The notes: generated from the letters alone by a model not told the origin. A stretch of 29,701 bases of DNA from Vulcanimicrobiota bacterium (GCA_028287545.1 JAQBPL010000251.1:1-29701); one strand, 5' to 3'. Numbered from the stretch's first letter, positions 8,075 through 15,123 are shown. Numbers and translations are program-made.

Positions 8075-8101
8075 GCCCACCCGGCGAGACTCGGCCCTGT
8101 T

Positions 8102-8368
8102 TTATCCCCCGCCGTCGCCGCTGAGCGGCGGCATGAGGACGCGGAACTCCAGCTGCTGACGGATCACCTGCTCCTCCGTCGGTGGAGCGGGTCGATTGGT
8201 GCTGATGGCTTGCTGCTGCCGCGGAGCGCCTTTCGCTGCGTCGGCGGAGGCGGCGGTGGTGACCGAAGCGGCCGGCTGCGGGGCGCGCACCGCGTCGGAC
8301 GAATCGAGAGCGGGCGGGCCCGCGAGCGTGGCGATCAGGATCGCCGTGGTGCCGAAGAACGGAAGCAT
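8102..8368 (-). CDS. Small secreted Pro/Ala-rich protein
   Basis: This 88-residue protein starts with a hydrophobic signal-like segment (MLPFFGTTAILIATLAGPPA). An Ala/Thr/Gln-rich low-complexity middle follows, then a short helix (EEQVIRQQLEFRVLM) and the end PPLSGDGGG. It begins 4 nt after the stop of the gene at 8373-8678, and its ribosome site (GGAGG) lies inside that gene, so the two are translationally coupled. Both proteins end in a Pro-Pro motif followed by Gly-Gly-Gly, which suggests a common ancestor or a shared tail. No family is recognised. Composition and length leave some doubt, but the coupling supports a real gene. Confidence 0.55.
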   Translation of the reverse strand: MLPFFGTTAILIATLAGPPALDSSDAVRAPQPAASVTTAASADAAKGAPRQQQAISTNRPAPPTEEQVIRQQLEFRVLMPPLSGDGGG

Positions 8369-8372
8369 CTCG

Positions 8373-8678
8373 TCAGCCTCCGCCCGTTACGATCGGCGGG
8401 TTGATCCGGTCCAACTCGTCTTGCCAGGCGCGCATCATCTGATCGGGGGTCAGCGCTCTGGCATAGTCGGGATGGAACGTGCGGTCAGTTTGCCTATCGG
8501 GTTGCTGCGGCGCCCCGGTGCGCGGGGCATTGGTGATGCCGATGACGCGCATCTGCGAGGTCGCGGGACTGTCTGTGACGAGCGTGCCGACGACGCGGCC
8601 TTCCGCGTCGACGACCAGGTACTGTGCCCCGACCGCGATCAACATCGCTGCCGCGGCGGCTTGGAAGTGAGGATTCAC
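8373..8678 (-). CDS. Small membrane-anchored or secreted protein of unknown function
   Basis: This is a 101-residue protein. An N-terminal hydrophobic helix (FQAAAAAMLIAVGAQYLVV) would anchor or export it, and AEGRVVGTLVTD suggests a short beta hairpin. A Pro/Gln/Arg-rich linker leads to a C-terminal helix (LTPDQMMRAWQDELDRINPP) and the end IVTGGG. GTG 8678 is chosen because AGGAG sits 7 nt upstream; earlier starts in the same frame lack a ribosome site. It is the first gene of a two-gene minus-strand unit with 8102-8368. No family is recognised. Confidence 0.6.
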   Translation of the reverse strand: MNPHFQAAAAAMLIAVGAQYLVVDAEGRVVGTLVTDSPATSQMRVIGITNAPRTGAPQQPDRQTDRTFHPDYARALTPDQMMRAWQDELDRINPPIVTGGG

Positions 8679-8775
8679 AAAGGTTCTCCTGAGACGGTGC
8701 ACCGCAAGCAGTACGCCGCCCAAGAGCGATCGGATCAGTCATCAACGCGTGCGATCCGGCGGCGCCGGCGCGGCG

Positions 8776-8781
8776 TATACC
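8776..8781 (+). promoter_or_regulatory. -10-like element of a start-proximal promoter
   Basis: TATACC lies 7 nt before the ATG at 8789 within GCGGCGTATACCGTGC. The same 16 bases precede the paralogue at 11733, and neither gene has a Shine-Dalgarno sequence. Transcription would start at or next to the ATG, giving a leaderless mRNA. Confidence 0.5.
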
Positions 8782-8788
8782 GTGCGTC

Positions 8789-9220
8789 ATGCAACACATC
8801 ATCTCGATCATCGCCGCTGCCGGCGCGCTGACGATGCCGCAAACGGGCATCGTGACGGGCGCCCCCGTCGCCGTCAGCAGCTGCGCGATCACCAACCTCT
8901 ACAATCCTGCGATCGGCGCCGAGTTCAGTTCTCCGGCCGCGCATCCCGTACTGCAGCTCACGTTCGTCAACACCGCTGACGCGGCGGCGACGCAAGTGAC
9001 GTTCGACGTGACGCACGGCGGAGCGCATACGCTCGTGACGGACCGCGGCAGCTTCAGCACGGGCATCCCGATCGAGCACGCCTTCGAGGACGACTTCGGC
9101 AACGGCTACGACGGCGCTCGGGACACGTGCTCCGTCGTGGCGATCGCGTTCGCCGACGGCCGCCGCTGGACCGCACCGGGCAGCGGAGCGACGACCGCCG
9201 CGATGTTCCCGAACCGCTGA
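8789..9220 (+). CDS. Secreted protein of a local two-member family (copy 1)
   Basis: This 143-residue protein has a short N-terminal hydrophobic leader (MQHIISIIAAAGALT). The body is probably a beta sandwich: LQLTFVNTADAAATQVTFDV, a GAHTLVTDRGSFS turn, a HAFEDDFGNGYD segment, then VVAIAFADGRRW. Two cysteines (SSCAI and DTCSV) could form a disulfide. The paralogue at 11733-12128 shares most of this sequence, including the leader and the promoter. Similar proteins combining an FVNT strand with a FADGxxW end are, to my recollection, frequent in candidate-phylum soil genomes, but no function is known. A 12-bp hairpin follows the stop by 23 nt, so it is probably a single-gene transcript. Confidence 0.75.
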   Translation: MQHIISIIAAAGALTMPQTGIVTGAPVAVSSCAITNLYNPAIGAEFSSPAAHPVLQLTFVNTADAAATQVTFDVTHGGAHTLVTDRGSFSTGIPIEHAFEDDFGNGYDGARDTCSVVAIAFADGRRWTAPGSGATTAAMFPNR

Positions 9221-9243
9221 GCACGCCGCGGCGTATCTCGTGC

Positions 9244-9273
9244 GCCGCCGCCGCGCCCTTCCGCGGCGGTGGC
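9244..9273 (+). terminator. 12-bp GC hairpin after the secreted protein gene
   Basis: GCCGCCGCCGCG (9244-9255) and CGCGGCGGTGGC (9262-9273) form 12 pairs (one G-U) around a 6-nt loop, 23 nt after the stop at 9220. There is no T-run. It is probably a transcript end. Confidence 0.6.
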
Positions 9274-9431
9274 TCCGTATCGTGCGATGTGCGTGCGAGA
9301 TACCGGTCGGTTGAATATCTTTAGGCGCGCAGCGTGAAGACCAAACGGGAAACGCCGCACCGATAAAGCAAACTCTCCGCTGCGACCTCAGCCGGAGCCG
9401 GGTTCGGCCTCGTGCCGCGAAGGAGTTTCCG

Positions 9432-9740
9432 TTGGGCGCTCACGTTCTCGCACTCTATCACACGCCGGCCGACCCGACCGCATTTGAACAGTACTACCGC
9501 GGTACGCACATTCCGATCGCGAAGCGCATGCCGGGTTTACGATCGTACACGATCAGCAAAGGCCCGCTCGCGTCGGCGGGGGGCGCCCCCTATTATCTTG
9601 TCGCAGTCCTCGCATTCGATTCGATGGACGCGATTCAAGCCGCGACGGGGTCGCCGGAGGGTCAAGCGGTGCTTGCCGACATCCCGAATTTCGCAACGGG
9701 CGGCGTCACAATACTGATGTACGAGACGGAAGTCGTTTAA
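9432..9740 (+). CDS. EthD family protein
   Basis: This 102-residue protein has a ferredoxin-like alpha/beta fold. The EthD signature is clear: FEQYYRGTHIPIAKRMPGL, with the conserved His at 26, then YTISKGPLA, and a C-terminal GGVTILMYETEVV strand. Members are dimeric small proteins; EthD itself is needed for ETBE degradation by a P450, and others act as dehydratases or mono-oxygenases on aromatic polyketides. No such partner lies nearby, so the substrate is open. The start is TTG 9432, with AAGGAG 6 nt upstream. The last 35 bp overlap the 3' end of the convergent acyltransferase gene. Confidence 0.85.
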   Translation: MGAHVLALYHTPADPTAFEQYYRGTHIPIAKRMPGLRSYTISKGPLASAGGAPYYLVAVLAFDSMDAIQAATGSPEGQAVLADIPNFATGGVTILMYETEVV

Positions 9741-11013
9741 CTGCATCACGGCTTCGCGACGTCGACGCCGCCACTTCCGGAGCGGCCTCACGGTTGCGGT
9801 CGCGCAGCGTCAGGAACGGCTTCTCCACGAAGCGGTGCGCCACGGTCGCGACGATCGCGGTCGCAATCAACGTCGGAACGGTGATGCCGGCGAAGTACTC
9901 CAGCGACCCTGAAGCCCAGTGTGCCTGCTTCTCGACCGTATGGTTGACCATATCGATGATCAGCCAGTGGAAGAGGTACACGGCGTACGCCAACGCCGCG
10001 AGTTCCGTGACGCGCCGCGATCTGCGCACGATCCCGGCCACGTTGAAGGCGCCTTCGCCGAATCCGAGCAGGATGAGTGCGGCCGAGACCGCGGCGAGCG
10101 CATCGTAGCCGATCGCGTACTCCGGTGTGGTGCCGTACACTCGCGCACACCAGATCAGGAAGAGCAGGCATGCGATGCCGGCGGCTCCGATCACCGACGC
10201 GGGCAGACGCCCGGGCCGCTTCCCGAACAACTGCAGCAGCGCGAGCAAAATCCCGAGCGCGAAGGCCGTTCCCATCCCGACCGCGTTCCGCGCGAGCACG
10301 AACGCCGGACCGATCGAATCGCCGACGATGGAGGCGGAGAGGTGGGAGAAGACGTACCAGCGCACGGCAAGGCTGAGCGCGATCGTTGCTGCTATCGCGC
10401 CCGCGATGATCGTCGTGCCGGACACTCGACCGCTGGTGCGAGCAACGGCGCCGAGCACGAATGCTCCGAGCGGCAACAGGATATAGAATTGGGCATCAAC
10501 TGCCATCGTCCAGAACGGGCTATTGAGCGAGAGGACCTCCACCGTCGAGAAGCCGTGGAGGAATGTGAGGTGGCTCAACATCGATGCGATGGGCACGTCG
10601 TGCGGTGCGTGCATCGCCACCTCGAATCCGCTCACGACGACCGCGAACGCATAGAGCGGATAGATTCGGAAGAATCGCCTGGTGAGAAAGAGTTGCGTCG
10701 ATGGGAACGGCCGCCTTCCCAAGATAGACTCGAGATAGGGGCGGCTCAGGAGAAAGCCGCTCAGAACAAAGAAGCAGTTGACGCCCCAAGCACCGATGCA
10801 ACCGAAGTCGTCGCGCGGGTCGAACGGGTGGATCCCGCTGACCAGCGCCAGATGATTAAAAACGACGCCAAGAATGGCGACCAACCGCAGCACATCGGCG
10901 AACGCGAGGCGGTCCTCCTGAGCCGATTGCGCGGACGCCGTGCAAGCGACCCCCCTCCGCGGCGAGGCGCGTTCGATGCTGCGAGGTTCGAGTATCGTAG
11001 CCAAGGGCGACAT
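9706..11013 (-). CDS. Acyltransferase-3 family integral membrane O-acyltransferase
   Basis: This 435-residue protein has about ten membrane spans. The acyltransferase-3 features are RLVAILGVVFNHLALVSGIH (catalytic His in the first span), then GAWGVNCFFVLSGFLLSRPY, the RRFFRIYPLYAF motif, NSPFWTMAVDAQFYILLPLG and a terminal RFVEKPFL. Such OafA/NodX-like enzymes transfer acetyl or other acyl groups across the membrane to surface polysaccharide, lipid or secondary metabolites. I start at ATG 11013; a GTG at 11055 in frame would add 14 residues before the domain. It is divergent from a secreted SGNH esterase (58 nt apart), a fold often fused to or paired with these acyltransferases. The acceptor is unknown. 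Confidence 0.9.
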   Translation of the reverse strand: MSPLATILEPRSIERASPRRGVACTASAQSAQEDRLAFADVLRLVAILGVVFNHLALVSGIHPFDPRDDFGCIGAWGVNCFFVLSGFLLSRPYLESILGRRPFPSTQLFLTRRFFRIYPLYAFAVVVSGFEVAMHAPHDVPIASMLSHLTFLHGFSTVEVLSLNSPFWTMAVDAQFYILLPLGAFVLGAVARTSGRVSGTTIIAGAIAATIALSLAVRWYVFSHLSASIVGDSIGPAFVLARNAVGMGTAFALGILLALLQLFGKRPGRLPASVIGAAGIACLLFLIWCARVYGTTPEYAIGYDALAAVSAALILLGFGEGAFNVAGIVRRSRRVTELAALAYAVYLFHWLIIDMVNHTVEKQAHWASGSLEYFAGITVPTLIATAIVATVAHRFVEKPFLTLRDRNREAAPEVAASTSRSRDAVKRLPSRTSVL

Positions 11014-11051
11014 ACTACCCCGGTACACGTCCCCTGCCACGACGATATTTG

Positions 11052-11071
11052 TCACAGTTGGCTCTCTGTGA
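11052..11071. promoter_or_regulatory. Small inverted repeat in the divergent acyltransferase/esterase region
   Basis: TCACAG (11052-11057) and CTGTGA (11066-11071) are perfect arms with an 8-nt gap, the right arm running into the esterase ATG. It could be an operator for the divergent pair. Six-base arms can occur by chance. Confidence 0.25.
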
Positions 11072-11679
11072 TGAGGATCTGGGCAGCGGCGCTCGCTCTG
11101 TCGATGGGCGTCATAGCGGCCGCGCCGTCGTCAGCGAAGCCCGCAGCCCAGGGACTCTACGTTGCGATCGGCGACTCGATCACGTTCGGCTACGGTCTGA
11201 GCGCACCGGGCCGCGACGCGTTCCCGTATCTGGTCGCGCAACGGCTCGGCGTTCGCGTCCTGGATCTCGGCATTCCCGGGGTGGATGCCCGCGGTGCGTT
11301 GGCCATGGAGACGCCCCGCGTGCCGCAGTCCGCGACGATCATCACGATCTTCGTCGGTACCAACGATGCCGATCGGATCCGTCGCGGAACATTCAGCGAT
11401 GCGGAGTTCCGCAGCACCTATCGGACCCTGATCGATGCCGCTCACGCCGCGGCGCCGTCCGCGCGAATCTACCTGTTGACGCCGTCGACGGTGATGGCGG
11501 ACGAATGGGGCGTTAACGACTTCATTCGAAGCCAGGCGAGCGCGAGCGCGCGGCTTATCGACCTCGACCGCGATCGGCGCCTCCACCTCCATGCGAACTA
11601 CCAACCAGACTTCATCCATCCGAACGTCGCGGGACAACAGCGGATCGCGTCGGACGTGATCGACGGGCTGCGGCGCTAG
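11071..11679 (+). CDS. Secreted SGNH/GDSL-family hydrolase
   Basis: This 202-residue protein has a signal peptide (MRIWAAALALSMGVIAAAPS; cleavage near residue 24). SGNH blocks are in order: GDSITFGYG with nucleophile Ser36, Gly in LGIPG, GTND with Asn98, and the C-terminal DFIHPNVAG with the Asp180/His183 pair. It should be an extracytoplasmic esterase or lipase of the TesA/acetylxylan-esterase type. ATG 11071 is preceded by an adjacent GTG and no Shine-Dalgarno sequence; the frame is open for over a kilobase upstream, but only as the antisense of the acyltransferase. The divergent acyltransferase suggests an acyl-adding and acyl-removing pair acting on the same surface polymer, which is an inference. 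Confidence 0.9.
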   Translation: MRIWAAALALSMGVIAAAPSSAKPAAQGLYVAIGDSITFGYGLSAPGRDAFPYLVAQRLGVRVLDLGIPGVDARGALAMETPRVPQSATIITIFVGTNDADRIRRGTFSDAEFRSTYRTLIDAAHAAAPSARIYLLTPSTVMADEWGVNDFIRSQASASARLIDLDRDRRLHLHANYQPDFIHPNVAGQQRIASDVIDGLRR

Positions 11680-11718
11680 AACTCGAACGGCGGCGATCCG
11701 ACGACGGCCGCGGCGGCG

Positions 11719-11724
11719 TATACC
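11719..11724 (+). promoter_or_regulatory. -10-like element of a start-proximal promoter (copy 2)
   Basis: TATACC lies 8 nt before the ATG at 11733, in the same GCGGCGTATACCGTGC context as at 8776. Conservation of this block between the two paralogues, without a Shine-Dalgarno sequence, supports a leaderless transcript. Confidence 0.5.
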
Positions 11725-11732
11725 GTGCAGTC

Positions 11733-12128
11733 ATGCAACACATTATTTCGATCATCGCCGCTGCGAGCGCCCTGACTGTGCCCCAAACCGGCGTCGTAAC
11801 GAAGCCGCCCGTCGCCGTCAGCACCTGCGCGGTCAGCGATCTCTACGGTCCCGTGATGGGCGCCGAGTTCGGTTCACCGTTCATGCACTCCCTACTGCAG
11901 CTCACGTTCGTCAACACCGACGACGTAGTCGCGACGCACGTGACGTTCGACGTGAAGCACGCCGGCGCCCATACGGTCGTCACGGACCGCGGCCGCTTCA
12001 GCAAGGGCGTGGCGATCGAGCACTTCTTCGACGACGACTTCGGCAACGGCTATGACCGCGCCGCGGACACGTGCGCCGTCGTGGCGATCACGTTCGCCGA
12101 CGGCCGCCGCTGGAACGCGCCGAGCTGA
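11733..12128 (+). CDS. Secreted protein of a local two-member family (copy 2)
   Basis: This 131-residue paralogue of 8789-9220 lacks the last dozen residues of that copy. Leader, strands and cysteines are conserved: MQHIISIIAAASALT, LLQLTFVNTDDVVATHVTFD, AHTVVTDRGRFSKG, FFDDDFGNGYDRA, ADTCAVVAITFADGRRW. Identity at the DNA level is high across the gene and reaches into the promoter, so the duplication included the regulatory region. The copies flank three unrelated genes (EthD, acyltransferase, esterase). The function is unknown; export is inferred from the leader. It converges with the transporter gene at 12198. Confidence 0.75.
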   Translation: MQHIISIIAAASALTVPQTGVVTKPPVAVSTCAVSDLYGPVMGAEFGSPFMHSLLQLTFVNTDDVVATHVTFDVKHAGAHTVVTDRGRFSKGVAIEHFFDDDFGNGYDRAADTCAVVAITFADGRRWNAPS

Positions 12129-12166
12129 GCGATTGACGCTCGCACGCCGGGAAGCAAACTACGACG

Positions 12167-12197
12167 GGCGCGCGGTACTCGAACCGGTGAGCGCGCC
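12167..12197. terminator. Bidirectional hairpin between convergent genes
   Basis: GGCGCGC (12167-12173) and GCGCGCC (12191-12197) form a 7-bp stem around 17 nt, exactly between the secreted-protein stop and the transporter stop. There is no T-run. Its placement between convergent genes supports a shared terminator. Confidence 0.45.
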
Positions 12198-12944
12198 TTA
12201 CCTGACGTCGACCTTCGGGGTGAGTTCGTAGCGGGGCGGTGCTCCGAGCGGCCAGACTTCGCGGCGCCAATTGCTGTTGACCACCACCGCCCCGCCGCCG
12301 TAGAACGCGATGAGGGACGAGACGATCATCAGCCAGCCGCCGATGTGCCCGATCGCCGCAGGTCCGCCGAAATACGGTAGCGACGCCAAGGCGTACCCGA
12401 TGACGAGAGCTCCGAGCGTCGCCGCGTAGGTCATGTTCGACCGCATCGCCGCAATCGTCAGCACGAGCGCGATGTACGCGAAGCACAACACGCCCAGGCC
12501 GAAGATCGCGCGGTTATCGCTGCTGGGCGTGATGACGCCGGCTTGCTGCATCCATGCGAACATGCCGGCGGTGGCGTAGCCGGCTCCGAACGTGCAGAAC
12601 ATCGTCCCGCCGAACGTCGACCCGCGGTCGAACGTCAAAAGTCCGGCGATGAATTGGCCGATTCCGGCGAAGAGCAAAAGCGTGGGAATCACCGCGACAA
12701 GCGCGGTTCTCGGAAAGAAGCCGCTGACGACCATCGCGATCAGGAAGGTGCCGATCGCGAAGCCGAACAGGCCCAGCGGCGCCGACTCTGCTCGCGTCGC
12801 CTCGTGACGCTCCTCGATTTTGAGCATTTCCTCGACCGGAATATGGGTCGAGTCCACCAACCCGCTCGGCGTCCAGTGTAAAAACAGACGGCGGTTCGAA
12901 ACGTCGCCGCGCTGCGCTTCGGGAGTCACCCTCGTAGTACTCAT
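12198..12944 (-). CDS. GPR1/FUN34/YaaH (SatP) family acetate transporter
   Basis: This 248-residue protein has about six membrane spans. The family motif appears as ESAPLGLFGFAIGTFLIAM (usual form NPAPLGL), followed by IPTLLLFAGIGQFIAGLLTF and STFGGTMFCTFGAGY, which match the SatP core. SatP proteins move acetate or succinate, probably with protons. An N-terminal extension of about 45 residues is unusual for bacterial SatP, which starts close to the motif. ATG 12944 has AGGAGG 8 nt upstream, and a TATACT box lies 21 nt upstream. The first motif residue is Ser instead of Asn (ESAP), a possible specificity change. It is a single gene and convergent with 11733-12128. Confidence 0.85.
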   Translation of the reverse strand: MSTTRVTPEAQRGDVSNRRLFLHWTPSGLVDSTHIPVEEMLKIEERHEATRAESAPLGLFGFAIGTFLIAMVVSGFFPRTALVAVIPTLLLFAGIGQFIAGLLTFDRGSTFGGTMFCTFGAGYATAGMFAWMQQAGVITPSSDNRAIFGLGVLCFAYIALVLTIAAMRSNMTYAATLGALVIGYALASLPYFGGPAAIGHIGGWLMIVSSLIAFYGGGAVVVNSNWRREVWPLGAPPRYELTPKVDVR

Positions 12945-12964
12945 GTGCGCGACCTCCTGCGAGC

Positions 12965-12970
12965 AGTATA
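12965..12970 (-). promoter_or_regulatory. -10 element of the SatP-type transporter gene
   Basis: TATACT on the minus strand lies 21 nt before ATG 12944, with AGGAGG between. No clear -35 hexamer is seen at the expected distance. Confidence 0.45.
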
Positions 12971-13097
12971 CCCGGCGCGGAGAGGAGAGGAGTCGACCCA
13001 TCGCTCGGTCGGCGTGCGTTGGAGACGACGCCATCTTCGCTATTGTTTAACCAACGCGGCGCGGCAAGGCCGCTTTCTTGCGCTATCCTAGTCGAAC

Positions 13098-13169
13098 GTG
13101 GACGAGAAACCGTTTCCCGAAGCGGTCCGACGACGCGGTGCCCTGCGGCGGCGCGGTCCTCCCGCGTGA
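13098..13169 (+). CDS. Possible 23-residue leader peptide coupled to PBP2
   Basis: GTG 13098 opens a 23-codon frame, rich in Arg and ending RRRGPPA, whose TGA overlaps the PBP2 ATG (TGATG, 13167-13171). TATCCT (13084-13089) lies 8 nt before the GTG, the same start-proximal arrangement as at 8789 and 11733. The PBP2 start itself has no Shine-Dalgarno sequence, so translation could be coupled through this frame. It may have no product function, or may not be translated at all. Confidence 0.3.
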   Translation: MDEKPFPEAVRRRGALRRRGPPA

Positions 13170-15031
13170 TGCGGGCCGAAGGGTCCCCGCACGATTACGC
13201 CCTCGCGCGGGTCATCGCGTTCATTCTGCTCCTCGTCTGCGCGCTGGTTACGATCGTCGCGCGGCTCGTCCAGGTGCAGATCGTCCAAGGTGACTCGTAC
13301 GCGGCCGCTGCGCGCGCGAATCAGGTGCAGGTCATCCCCGTCGCCGCGCCGCGCGGGCTGATCGTCGACCGCCACGGGACGGTACTCGTCCGTTCGCGTC
13401 CGTCGTTCGTCTGCGCGCTCGTCCCCTCGGAGATCGGCGACATCGACAAGACGCTCGCGATGCTCTCCAACGTGCTGAACATCCCCCACGCCAAGCTTCA
13501 GCGCCGGCTGCTGCACCATCACGGCAAGAACTACAAGAACTTCGATGAGGTGAAGACCTACGAGCCGGCCGGGCCGGTGATCCTCGCAACCGATCTGAGC
13601 GCGGCGCAGACCGCGCGGCTCGCCGAACAGCAGAGCGATCTTCCGGGCGTAGACATCGAGAGGCAGCCCGTGCGGAACTATCCACACGGGAAGCTGGGCG
13701 CCCACCTCTTCGGCCACGTCGGCGTGATCGACGAAGACGAGTACAAAGCCCGCAAGCTCTTGGGCTACTCGCCGAACGACGTGGTAGGAAAGGACGGGCT
13801 CGAAAGCGCGTACGACCGGTGGCTCCACGGACGCGCGGGCGGCGAGCAGGTCGAGGTGAACGCGTCGGGGGAGCCCGTGCGCCGGCTCAAGCCGCTCGAT
13901 CCGGTTCCCGGCGATACGCTGGTGACGACGATCGACTGGCGCCTCCAAAAGATCGCCGAGAAGAACCTCGGCGCGATGCTGAGCAAGTGGGGGAAAGCAC
14001 GCGGCCGGCGGCTCTCCGGTGCGGTCGTCGTCCTCGATCCGTGGACGGGCGGCGTGCTGGCGCTGGTCTCGAACCCGGCGTTCGACCCGAACAAGTTCGC
14101 GACGCCGATCGATCCGACGACGTACGGAAACCTGCTGAGCGACAAGCTGAACCCGCTCTACGACCGCGCAATCGGCGCCGCGTCACCGACGGGTTCGACG
14201 TTCAAGATGGTCACCGGCTCGGGCGCCATCTCGAGCGGCGTGATCAAGCCGAACCAGGTTCTGTACGACTCGGGCGCGTGGAATTGTCACGGCGTCCTCT
14301 TCCGCGACATCGCCGCCGGCGGACTCGGGTCGACGGCCTTCGTGCGTGCGCTCGCGGCGTCGTCCGACGGCTATTTCTTTCAGCTGGGCTACCGGCTTGG
14401 GCACGAGCGGCTGCGCCACTACGCGAGGGAATTCGGCGTGGGCTCGCGCCTGGGGATCGATATCCCGGGCGAGTACGCCGGGAACTGGCCGACCGAGGAG
14501 TGGACGCAGAAAACGTTCGGCCCCGGTTATCACCTCGAGCCGAGCGATGTCTGCCAACTCGCGATCGGCCAAGGCGCGATGCAAGCGACGCCGCTGCAGA
14601 TGGCCAACATCGCCGCGACCGTGGCGAACGGCGGGACCCTCTACCGCCCGCATGTCGTCGCCGCGATCCGCTCGCCGCGCGGTCGTACCGTCAAGACGTT
14701 CGACCACGAGATCATCCGCAAGGTCGGCGTGACGGCCGAGTCGCTGCGCGAGGTGCGCGCCGGGATGTCGAAAGTAACCGACCCCGGCGGGACCGCGTAC
14801 GGTCTGGCGGTCGACGGCCTTCCGTTCGCCGGAAAGACCGGGACGGCCGAGACCGAGGGCGGCCACGGTGCCAACACGACGTGGTTCGTCGCGTACGCGC
14901 CGTCCGATCATCCGAAGATCGCGCTCGCGATCTACGTCGAAAAGTCCGGCGGGTACGGCGCGAGCGTCGCCGGACCGATTGCGCAGCACATCATCGCCGA
15001 GTACTTCGGCCGCAACATCCCGCCGATTTGA
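13169..15031 (+). CDS. mrdA: Penicillin-binding protein 2 (class B transpeptidase)
   Basis: This 620-residue inner-membrane protein has a short cytoplasmic tail, one membrane span (about 13-33), a dimerisation/pedestal domain (about 50-220, with PRGLIVDRHGTVL), and the transpeptidase domain. The catalytic triads are STFK (Ser343, Lys346), SSD (Ser398, the SxD form usual in PBP2) and KTGT (Lys556). It cross-links peptidoglycan, normally with RodA during elongation. ATG 13169 is chosen because it precedes the tail and membrane span and overlaps a small upstream frame; the same frame is open to about 13019. It stands alone, without rodA or mreBCD nearby. MrdA rather than FtsI is inferred from the overall pattern. 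Confidence 0.9.
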   Translation: MRAEGSPHDYALARVIAFILLLVCALVTIVARLVQVQIVQGDSYAAAARANQVQVIPVAAPRGLIVDRHGTVLVRSRPSFVCALVPSEIGDIDKTLAMLSNVLNIPHAKLQRRLLHHHGKNYKNFDEVKTYEPAGPVILATDLSAAQTARLAEQQSDLPGVDIERQPVRNYPHGKLGAHLFGHVGVIDEDEYKARKLLGYSPNDVVGKDGLESAYDRWLHGRAGGEQVEVNASGEPVRRLKPLDPVPGDTLVTTIDWRLQKIAEKNLGAMLSKWGKARGRRLSGAVVVLDPWTGGVLALVSNPAFDPNKFATPIDPTTYGNLLSDKLNPLYDRAIGAASPTGSTFKMVTGSGAISSGVIKPNQVLYDSGAWNCHGVLFRDIAAGGLGSTAFVRALAASSDGYFFQLGYRLGHERLRHYAREFGVGSRLGIDIPGEYAGNWPTEEWTQKTFGPGYHLEPSDVCQLAIGQGAMQATPLQMANIAATVANGGTLYRPHVVAAIRSPRGRTVKTFDHEIIRKVGVTAESLREVRAGMSKVTDPGGTAYGLAVDGLPFAGKTGTAETEGGHGANTTWFVAYAPSDHPKIALAIYVEKSGGYGASVAGPIAQHIIAEYFGRNIPPI

Positions 15032-15054
15032 GGAACCCGTGCGACTGCCGGTTT

Positions 15055-15077
15055 CCCTCGCAGAGACGGCGAGAGGG
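15055..15077 (+). terminator. Imperfect hairpin after PBP2
   Basis: CCCTCGC (15055-15061) can pair with GCGAGAGGG (15069-15077) apart from a 2-nt bulge, 24 nt after the PBP2 stop. It is a weak terminator candidate. Confidence 0.3.
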
Positions 15078-15123
15078 CGCTCGCGCGCTTCAAAAATGTG
15101 GGCTCCCCTCGCGGCCCGTTCAC

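Noticed and set aside
9919..11070. Plus-strand open frame running into the SGNH esterase
   Set aside because: The part before 11071 is antisense to the acyltransferase and is Arg/Glu/Asp-rich without motif. The signal peptide and the GDSL block start at 11071.
13169..15031. Missing SxN motif in PBP2 (SSD seen)
   Set aside because: SxD at this position is normal in PBP2-type transpeptidases, so it does not suggest inactivity.
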